Shown here piece after piece: positions 6,020-10,915 of a stretch of DNA of 10,915 nucleotides. The notes below the pieces were generated by a model, which searched no databases, was not told where the DNA came from, and worked only from the letters and a program-made list of their open reading frames with translations. The number at the start of each line of letters is the position of its first letter. Within the stretch, counting starts at the first letter, position 1. The DNA is taken from positions 1 through 10,915 of the forward strand of contig JAGCBE010000327.1 in NCBI GenBank assembly GCA_017652345.1. Reading direction: 5' to 3'. The position numbers were made by a program, and so were the translations under genes. The DNA comes from Methanobrevibacter sp. (lineage in GTDB: Archaea > Methanobacteriota > Methanobacteria > Methanobacteriales > Methanobacteriaceae).

Positions 6020-7351
6020 TTAGTAGTCATCTAGCATCATGTTGGATTGCATCATTGAACCTGCAAGTGCGAGTCCAGGTTTGAATGAAGGTATTGCACC
6101 TATGAGTCCAATAGCTCTTAATCTCTCAAAACCAGGTAATCCATTCTTGAATTTTTTAATCATTTTAAGGAATAAATCAGGTACTGTTACCTCTCCACTA
6201 ATATCTTCATTGGCTTTCATAATAGGATGATGTTGAATAGCAGTAATCCATTCTTTTCTTCTTTCAGGTGGTATATAAACATTATTAATTGAGACTGGCA
6301 TATAATTTAAAAACTTAGCATTAGGTAGACATTCAAAGTTGCAATAGATATCAGCTTTGAAACAAGCAGTTGATTCAGGACAACCTTGAGCCCAAAAGAA
6401 CCAATTAAAAGTACTTTTATAATAATCATAATTTGGATTAAATATTACTTTGTTATCAGCACTTAACTGTTGTTCAACAGTAATAACTGTTCCATTCATT
6501 ACTTTAGTATATTCTTCATAAGAGTTATCAAGTGGGAAGTAAAGCATTCTAACACCTTCTAAAGTTGAATTAGTTTGAGAATAAAATGAATCTAATGCAT
6601 AATCGAATATAGCATATTTTGATAACATTGGGCATTGAGTATCTGTTACATCTCCTTCTTCAGTAGTAGATGTTTGACCACCTAAAGTATTTAATTGATC
6701 ATAGAATATAGCACCACCTACTTCACCTTTAACTTGATCTATTCTACCAATATATCTTATAACTATTGAAGCAGAAACAAGTCTGTATGAATCATATACA
6801 TCAGGTAATGTTTGGAAGAAATTAATTGGTCTCCATTTGATTGATTCAGCAGAACCAGATAATTCATTATCATTATTAACCCATGCAGAAGTTAAAAAGT
6901 TTCTTACATAATAATCAGTGTCATTAGCCACAACAGTTTGACCTATGACAGTATCGCTAGCTAAGAAGCAGGGATTCATCAAGAAAGCAAGATTACCACT
7001 TGAATTGGTTGATAAAGATATAGAGTTATGTAATTGGAAAGAACAAGATGGTACTGGTATTTGACTTGGCATCTTACACCCTCTTGCTTTCTCTGGACAT
7101 AATAAACTACTCAAATAAGCATAGTTCTGAGCCTTATTAAAGCTAGATAAATTCTCTATCTGTTGTTTGATTGAAGGTAAGTTGACTGGAGCTGCATTAA
7201 GTGATGCCCTTAAGTTACTTAGCTTGTTGATCACTATTAAGTCATTATTATCAACATTGTTCTTAATATCATCTATTGCTTCAGTTTTTTGAGATCCAGA
7301 AAAAACAGTTGATTTTTCTAATCCAGGAATTGGAGTATTGAAGTTTATCAT
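6020..7351 (-). CDS. Capsid-like protein A, single jelly-roll type, with long C-terminal extension (443 aa)
   Basis: Probable capsid protein of the tombus/noda-like jelly-roll type. Landmarks shared with the two upstream paralogues are LLCPEKARGCKMP (84-95), VPSCSFQLHN (100-109), NPCFLASDTVIG (126-137), the signature DSYRLVSASIVIRYIG (187-202) followed by VKGEVGGAIFYD (207-218), LEGVRMLYFPLDNSYEEY (264-281), FNWFFWAQG (315-323) and FECLPNAKFLNYMPVS (339-354). Only this copy continues about 75 residues beyond the shared domain, ending in a Gly/Ala/hydrophobic segment (LRAIGLIGAIPSFKPGLALA, 411-430) that resembles the membrane-active tails of noda-like capsids. It also has about 25 extra residues at the N-terminus. 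The N-terminal arm is not arginine-rich, unlike many RNA-virus relatives. Family assignment is by motif pattern; a structural search was not possible. Confidence 0.82.
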   Translation of the reverse strand: MINFNTPIPGLEKSTVFSGSQKTEAIDDIKNNVDNNDLIVINKLSNLRASLNAAPVNLPSIKQQIENLSSFNKAQNYAYLSSLLCPEKARGCKMPSQIPVPSCSFQLHNSISLSTNSSGNLAFLMNPCFLASDTVIGQTVVANDTDYYVRNFLTSAWVNNDNELSGSAESIKWRPINFFQTLPDVYDSYRLVSASIVIRYIGRIDQVKGEVGGAIFYDQLNTLGGQTSTTEEGDVTDTQCPMLSKYAIFDYALDSFYSQTNSTLEGVRMLYFPLDNSYEEYTKVMNGTVITVEQQLSADNKVIFNPNYDYYKSTFNWFFWAQGCPESTACFKADIYCNFECLPNAKFLNYMPVSINNVYIPPERRKEWITAIQHHPIMKANEDISGEVTVPDLFLKMIKKFKNGLPGFERLRAIGLIGAIPSFKPGLALAGSMMQSNMMLDDY

Positions 7352-7391
7352 TTTTAATTAAAAATATTTAATTAATTAACTTTATATATTT
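7352..7391 (-). promoter_or_regulatory. TATA box and leader of capsid-like gene A
   Basis: On the minus strand AATATATAA (about 7390-7383) is followed by GTTAATTAATTAAAT and TTTTTAATTAAAA directly before the ATG. The TATA lies 32-38 nt upstream, so the gene appears to be transcribed on its own despite lying only 40 bases from the neighbouring gene. Confidence 0.6.
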
Positions 7392-8483
7392 TTATACAAA
7401 TTTATTATATATTTTAGTTATAGCTTTATCTCTCACTTCTTCAAGGAACTTATTCTTCATCTCGAGGGTTATCCTAGGTAATAGGCTCAATGATATAGGC
7501 ATATAGTTCAAGAACTCGGGCTTAGGTAAGCATTCAAAGTTCAAATAGAAGTCAAACCTAAAGTTCCTAGATGCACTTGGAGGTGCATCCTTAGTATACA
7601 AAAACCAATTAAAACCTGACTTAAAATACTTATCTGAAATCCTTATTGCGGGCTGTGATCCAACATCAGTAGTAACAGGTTCTGTTTTCTCAATGGTTCC
7701 ATCCCATACTTCTTTAAACTCTTCAAAGGAGTTATCTAAAGGAAAATAGAGCATTCTTATTCCTTCTAAACAAAGATTTTCTTGATGATAATAACAATCT
7801 CTAATTAATTCAAAATCCCCATATTCAGATAACATAGGGTTTCTTGAACCGGATCCAGTTTGAGTAGAATCTTTCAATTTAAATCTTAGACCTATATAAG
7901 GTGACTTTATATAACTTATTCCTCCACCAACAACACCCTTTGCTTCTTCTAAAGTACCAACATATTTAACTGTGCAGCATGCAGAAACTAAACGATATTT
8001 ACTATAAACATCTGGTATATTTTGCATAGCTGCTTGAGGATAATACCAATCATTGAGTGGGGTATTGCCAGTAATCTCACGTGTAGAATTAGCAAAGAAA
8101 TACATTCCACAACCAATCATCATTGTATAATCAGCACTAGAAAAATTAAAGTCTTTTCCAATAAACTTATCATTAGATAAGAAAAAAGGATTAAAGGTAA
8201 AGACATCATTACCATTATCAGCTGGCTTAAAAGTAAGATAATTATGTAGTTGGAAGCTACAAGTAGGTACTGGGATATTCGAAGGTATAGTTGTACCCTT
8301 AGCTTTCTCAGGTTCAAGTAAAGAGTTCAAATATGCATAGTTACTTGCATTGTCATAACTACTTATCGATTGCATATCCCTTTTGACCGATTCAAGGTTA
8401 ATAGTATCTTGGTTAAGTTTATTCTTTAATGAATTCAGTTTTTCAACAATAAAAATACTATTATTTTCTTTATCTATTATCAT
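7392..8483 (-). CDS. Capsid-like protein B, single jelly-roll type (363 aa)
   Basis: Paralogue of the capsid-like proteins on either side. Shared landmarks are SIFIVEKLNSLKNKLN at the N-terminus (9-24, predicted helical), LLEPEKAKGTTIPSNIPVPT (55-74), CSFQLHN (75-81), FNPFFLSNDKFIG (97-109), SKYRLVSACCTVKYVG (161-176), AKGVVGGGISYI (181-192), GIRMLYFPLDNSFEEF (241-256), SGFNWFLYTKDAP (289-301) and FECLPKPEFLNYMPIS (316-331). The YR(L/V)VSA...IRY(I/V)G...GG pattern is that of tombus/noda-like shell domains. The C-terminus ends in a short amphipathic basic helix (EVRDKAITKIYNKF) with no membrane-active tail. It is most like protein C in length, N-terminus and C-terminus. It probably forms the shell together with its paralogues. 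Confidence 0.82.
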   Translation of the reverse strand: MIIDKENNSIFIVEKLNSLKNKLNQDTINLESVKRDMQSISSYDNASNYAYLNSLLEPEKAKGTTIPSNIPVPTCSFQLHNYLTFKPADNGNDVFTFNPFFLSNDKFIGKDFNFSSADYTMMIGCGMYFFANSTREITGNTPLNDWYYPQAAMQNIPDVYSKYRLVSACCTVKYVGTLEEAKGVVGGGISYIKSPYIGLRFKLKDSTQTGSGSRNPMLSEYGDFELIRDCYYHQENLCLEGIRMLYFPLDNSFEEFKEVWDGTIEKTEPVTTDVGSQPAIRISDKYFKSGFNWFLYTKDAPPSASRNFRFDFYLNFECLPKPEFLNYMPISLSLLPRITLEMKNKFLEEVRDKAITKIYNKFV

Positions 8484-8525
8484 AAGTTTTAATTAAAAAT
8501 AAATAATTAATTAAGGTTATATATT
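8484..8525 (-). promoter_or_regulatory. TATA box and leader of capsid-like gene B
   Basis: On the minus strand TAATATATAA (8526-8517) overlaps the stop codon of the upstream capsid-like gene C. It is followed by CCTTAATTAATTATTTATT and TTTTTAATTAAAA before the ATG. The TATA is 35-41 nt from the start. Confidence 0.6.
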
Positions 8526-9614
8526 ATTTAACTTTTTGACTGCCTTCTTTCTTGCTTCATCTCTGAACTCTTTAAGTAGCTTCTTATTGGTTTGATAGAC
8601 TGATATCTCCATTGGCATATAGTTTAATAGTTCTGGCTTAGGTATGACCTCATAGTTGACATATAAGTCTATCTTCATATTATTTACATCTGCTTGTATA
8701 TAAGGACCACCTTTAATATAGATAAGCCAATTAAAGCCGGGCTTAAAGTAATCATCACTTATTCTTATATCAAAACCACCACCTTTATTTCTTTCAGATA
8801 ATAAGACATGACCATCATAAGGTACTTTATATTCTTCAAAGGATTCATCTAAAGGAAAGTAAGTCAGTTGAAGTCCATCAAGAAGTGGATATTCTTTCCA
8901 TCCATACATATTCATAATCAAGTTTTGGACTGAATATTCTGCATCTCTTATATCTGGATTCCTTAAAGCCATATATTCCCAATGTTGACCATAATCATTT
9001 CTTTTAATCTTCATTGCAACACAATTAGTGTTAATAAAACTTATTCCACCACCTATAACTCCTTTAACATCTTCAATAGGTCCAATATATCTTATTTGCA
9101 TACAAGCTGAAACTACTCTATACTTGGCAAATATATCTGGAACTACTTGAGTAAACCTTTCAGTGCATTCCCAATGAACACTTTTTTCTGTACCTTTATA
9201 AGATACTGAATTGCAATAAAAGTACATACTAGCTGAACCATAAGTTTCATATGAATAAGCAGCTGGAGGGAAAGGATACTTCTTACCTAATGCCTTTTCA
9301 CTCGCAAGGAACCAAGGATTGCAAAAGAATGTATTTGCACCATAGCTTGAGTGAATAAAGAAATTAGTTACATTATGCATTTGGAATGTAAGTGAAGGTA
9401 CAGGCTTATCAGAAGGTATCTTAACTCCTTTATGCTTGATTGGATCAATTAGAGTCCTTTGATAGTCATAGATATCAGCAGTCTTTAACTTACTTATCTC
9501 ATTGATTTCTTTTCTGATTCTGCTAATATCTATGGTACTCCTATTTAAATCATTTTTTAAATCATTCAATTTATCTATAATAAAAATACTATTATTTTGT
9601 TTATTAATATACAT
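8517..9614 (-). CDS. Capsid-like protein C, single jelly-roll type (365 aa)
   Basis: Third member of the paralogous capsid-like set and the most diverged in its variable loops. Shared landmarks are NNSIFIIDKLNDLKNDLN (7-24), LIDPIKHKGVKIP (55-67), VPSLTFQMHN (72-81), NPWFLASEKALG (99-110), AKYRVVSACMQIRYIGP (163-179), VKGVIGGGISFI (183-194), DGLQLTYFPLDESFEEY (246-262), GFNWLIYIKG (293-302) and YEVIPKPELLNYMPMEIS (321-338). The C-terminus is a basic helix (EFRDEARKKAVKKLNN). Each paralogue keeps every framework motif while the segments between them differ, which suggests all three are under selection and occupy different positions in the shell, rather than one being a decaying duplicate. Confidence 0.82.
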   Translation of the reverse strand: MYINKQNNSIFIIDKLNDLKNDLNRSTIDISRIRKEINEISKLKTADIYDYQRTLIDPIKHKGVKIPSDKPVPSLTFQMHNVTNFFIHSSYGANTFFCNPWFLASEKALGKKYPFPPAAYSYETYGSASMYFYCNSVSYKGTEKSVHWECTERFTQVVPDIFAKYRVVSACMQIRYIGPIEDVKGVIGGGISFINTNCVAMKIKRNDYGQHWEYMALRNPDIRDAEYSVQNLIMNMYGWKEYPLLDGLQLTYFPLDESFEEYKVPYDGHVLLSERNKGGGFDIRISDDYFKPGFNWLIYIKGGPYIQADVNNMKIDLYVNYEVIPKPELLNYMPMEISVYQTNKKLLKEFRDEARKKAVKKLNNI

Positions 9615-9654
9615 TATTTAATATGAAATAAAATAAATAATTAATTATATATAG
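9615..9654 (-). promoter_or_regulatory. TATA box and leader of capsid-like gene C
   Basis: TATATATA at 9653-9646 on the minus strand lies 32-39 nt before the ATG at 9614, followed by ATTAATTATTTATTTT and TTTCATATTAAATA. It lies directly against the stop codon of the upstream small gene. Confidence 0.6.
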
Positions 9655-10023
9655 TTAAGTAGCACCATTAGGTATATTAGGGTTATAGTAGTCATCTAAG
9701 GTCTTTTGGGGCAATAAAGGCTCTTCATGGGCATGTTCATACCATACCTCTTCTGATATCTCTCTTAGCTCAAAGAACTTCTTCCTTGACTGCTTATAAG
9801 CCTTTTGGACCCTACAATAAGGCATTAAAGATATGTCTAACTCTATGGGTTTAGAGTACTCTACATAGAAGTAAATCACCTTTAACCCACTCTCTAACTC
9901 ATAGTAAATCCCCGCACCAAACTGATAGTATTTACTCGACTTGAGGTACTGCTTGACCTCATCAAAGTAATCAATATCGACTAACATGACTCTAAATGCT
10001 TTTGATTTAAGACCATTGACCAT
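9655..10023 (-). CDS. Small Rep-like (HUH-fold) protein lacking catalytic residues (122 aa)
   Basis: The order of elements resembles the endonuclease domain of CRESS Rep proteins. A strand FRVMLVDID (10-18) lies where motif I (FTxNN-like) would be. A helix and strand pair (YFDEVKQYLKSSKYYQFG, 19-36) follow. Then comes VIYFYVEYSKPIELDI (49-64) in place of motif II (HxQGYxEFKxPxRL), and CRVQKAYKQSRKKFFELRE (70-88) in place of the segment before motif III (YxxK), with WYE following. The motif II histidines and the motif III tyrosine are absent (F84 near the expected place), so nicking activity is not expected. There is no helicase domain. It appears to be a paralogue of the next gene. It could bind origin DNA or cap an active Rep, or the resemblance could be only to a ferredoxin-like fold. 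The assignment is by eye. Confidence 0.72.
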   Translation of the reverse strand: MVNGLKSKAFRVMLVDIDYFDEVKQYLKSSKYYQFGAGIYYELESGLKVIYFYVEYSKPIELDISLMPYCRVQKAYKQSRKKFFELREISEEVWYEHAHEEPLLPQKTLDDYYNPNIPNGAT

Positions 10024-10061
10024 TTTATTTAAAATTATATTAATTAAAGAGTTTATATATG
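10024..10061 (-). promoter_or_regulatory. TATA box and leader of the 122-residue protein gene
   Basis: ATATATAA on the minus strand at 10060-10053 lies 30-37 nt before the ATG, followed by CTTTAATTAATATAA and TTTTAAATAAA directly before the start. Confidence 0.6.
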
Positions 10062-10086
10062 TTATAAATAATATATTAAATAACTT

Positions 10087-10626
10087 CTATTTTTTTGCTT
10101 CTCTATTGACATAATTAAAGAATAACATATTACCTTCATCTTCAATCAAAGGTAAATTTTGTACCCTTGTCATCTCATCTTTATTTGTTACTAATGCTTT
10201 CATTCTCTCATTAATCAAAGTAGGTAAATATGGCTTCAACTTAGCTAAATCTTCAACTTTCATATTATTTATCTCATCTTCTTTTGGCACTCGACTTATC
10301 TTAGGTTGAAATATACCTTGCTCATGTAATATCTTCCTACTCTTTATTTCCATTACATAATCATGAGATATAAGATATTTACGAAAGACTTTCTTTACTT
10401 CAAAGACAGCTAATTTCAATCTCATTCTCTCCCTCAGTTCAATATACATCCTTATTGTAGAACTATTATATAGACAAGAGACGAAATATATCTTTCCGGA
10501 CATCCAATCACCTTCTATCTCCTTTAAAGCATGATAACAATCTTCATAGTTCTCATATGGTATATCTATCATGATATCCCTCTTTTGCATTATATCATCA
10601 TTCCAAGAGTTATCTAGACCCTCCAT
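10087..10626 (-). CDS. Rep-like (HUH-fold) protein lacking catalytic residues, with C-terminal extension (179 aa)
   Basis: First leftward gene after the origin-like stem-loop, the position Rep genes occupy in many CRESS genomes. Residues 17-105 follow the Rep endonuclease plan: RDIMIDIPYENYEDCYHALK (16-35) for motif I and its helix, KIYFVSCLYNSSTIRMYIEL (45-64), then RERMRLKLAVFEVKKVF (65-81), like the motif II strand and following RLS-VKK helix. VMEIKSRKILHEQG (91-104) matches the WE-x-x-GSR segment before motif III. The expected motif II His and Gln are replaced (Thr57/Arg59 near those places), and no catalytic Tyr-x-x-Lys follows. The last ~70 residues form a charged extension instead of an SF3 helicase; there is no P-loop. 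It ends in TAG, unlike its TAA-terminated neighbours. A DNA-binding replication accessory is the favoured guess. Confidence 0.75.
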   Translation of the reverse strand: MEGLDNSWNDDIMQKRDIMIDIPYENYEDCYHALKEIEGDWMSGKIYFVSCLYNSSTIRMYIELRERMRLKLAVFEVKKVFRKYLISHDYVMEIKSRKILHEQGIFQPKISRVPKEDEINNMKVEDLAKLKPYLPTLINERMKALVTNKDEMTRVQNLPLIEDEGNMLFFNYVNREAKK

Positions 10627-10668
10627 CCTTTTATTTGAAATTAGGGTTTTAATCGCCCTTTTATAGCT
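10627..10668 (-). promoter_or_regulatory. TATA box and leader of the 179-residue protein gene
   Basis: On the minus strand CTATAAAAGGG has its TATAAAA at 10665-10659, 33-39 nt before the ATG, the most canonical TATA box in the window. TTTCAAATAAAAGG directly precedes the start. It lies about 20 bases from the origin-like stem-loop, so replication initiation and this promoter may influence each other. Confidence 0.65.
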
Positions 10669-10687
10669 TATAAGATGAATGATAGTG

Positions 10688-10741
10688 TATATTTTACTCA
10701 GTTCGTCGGGTAATACTAACCGACGAACTGAGTAAAATATA
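10688..10741 (-). other. Origin-like stem-loop with CRESS nonanucleotide TAGTATTAC
   Basis: A perfect inverted repeat pairs 10688-10709 with 10720-10741 (22 bp, inner half GC-richer than anything nearby, CTCAGTTCGTCGG), leaving a 10-nt loop at 10710-10719. Read on the minus strand the loop is TTAGTATTAC, containing the circovirus-type nonanucleotide TAGTATTAC at 10718-10710. In CRESS viruses Rep nicks this motif between the seventh and eighth bases to start rolling-circle replication. Here that is between the minus-strand bases opposite 10712 and 10711. The nonanucleotide lies on the same strand as the capsid-like and Rep-like genes. The stem is about twice as long as usual for CRESS origins. 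Confidence 0.9.
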
Positions 10742-10915
10742 AGATTTAATAAAAGATACCAAAAATTAATTATTTAATTAATTATTTTTTATCGTAGTAC
10801 AAAAAATAATTATTTTCTAACGGAGTACGACCTAATGTAGTAAAAATCCAAAATGAATGAAATTTCTATAGTAAATTTTACACAGATATCCTATACAATA
10901 AATATATATAGGGGA
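10742..10915. other. Origin-flanking non-coding region with GTAGTAC-like repeats
   Basis: No gene is seen. CGTAGTAC (10793-10800), CGGAGTAC (10821-10828) and TGTAGTA (10836-10842) form a loose direct repeat close to the stem-loop, like the iterons that Rep proteins bind. A/T-only palindromic stretches lie between them, including AAAATAATTATTTT at 10803-10816. The window ends in GGGGA, another copy of the motif frequent in 1-984. Confidence 0.5.

Noticed and set aside
6039..6230. Rightward open frame of 63 codons
   Set aside because: Antisense to the C-terminal extension of capsid-like protein A, whose Gly/Ala/Ser-rich codons keep the opposite frame open.
8120..8317. Leftward open frame of 65 codons, Leu/Ile-rich
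   Set aside because: Alternate-frame shadow inside capsid-like gene B; the composition reflects frame-shifted A/T-rich codons.
1..10915. tRNA genes, rRNA or CRISPR arrays
   Set aside because: No cloverleaf-like or rRNA-like segments and no regularly spaced repeats were seen; the A/T-rich intergenic repeats have irregular spacing.

Overview
The window is strongly A+T-rich and looks like most or all of the genome, or one complete segment, of a CRESS-DNA-like virus of a eukaryotic, probably protist, host. Three observations point there. (1) A perfect 22-bp stem at 10688-10741 carries a 10-nt loop whose minus-strand reading contains TAGTATTAC, the nonanucleotide of circovirus-type rolling-circle origins. 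(2) Three neighbouring paralogous genes encode proteins resembling the single jelly-roll capsid proteins of tombus/noda-like RNA viruses, a capsid type already known in some CRESS viruses (cruciviruses, bacilladnaviruses). (3) Each convincing gene has its own TATA box about 30-45 nt before the ATG and an A-rich leader, with no Shine-Dalgarno sequences, so transcription looks eukaryotic and monocistronic. At 10.9 kb this would be unusually large for a CRESS virus. Circularity is not shown; no terminal overlap is visible, and the window begins in an (ATA)n tract where an assembly could have been cut.

Layout. 1-984 is a long intergenic region with a microsatellite, a long A/T palindrome (171-253), many GGGGAT/ATCCCC motifs, a GGGGATCCCC dyad and traces of small or decayed leftward genes. 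Two rightward genes follow (985-1923 and 2274-3749), both encoding cysteine-rich, zinc-binding-like proteins; their 5' and 3' flanks are recognisably related, as if a gene module had been duplicated. They converge at 3750-3830 on a leftward block: a lysine-rich and acidic reading frame (3831-4196) that is in frame with, but cut by a TAA from, an unrecognised 506-aa protein gene (4368-5888); then the three capsid-like genes (6020-7351, 7392-8483, 8517-9614); then two small genes (9655-10023 and 10087-10626) whose products look like Rep (HUH endonuclease) folds without the catalytic residues. The origin-like stem-loop lies just upstream of the last of these, and 10742-10915 is non-coding with short GTAGTAC-like repeats.

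Working model (inference). The leftward strand carries structural and replication-associated genes, the rightward strand two zinc-binding regulators or DNA-binding proteins. The three capsid paralogues could form a mixed, pseudo-symmetric shell; the longest has a hydrophobic Gly/Ala-rich tail like a membrane-active peptide. No complete Rep with an active HUH nuclease and a helicase domain is present. Either an active Rep is supplied from another segment, a helper or the host, or the two small proteins work in an unfamiliar way. The origin with two degenerate Rep-like proteins and the three capsid paralogues are the most notable features.
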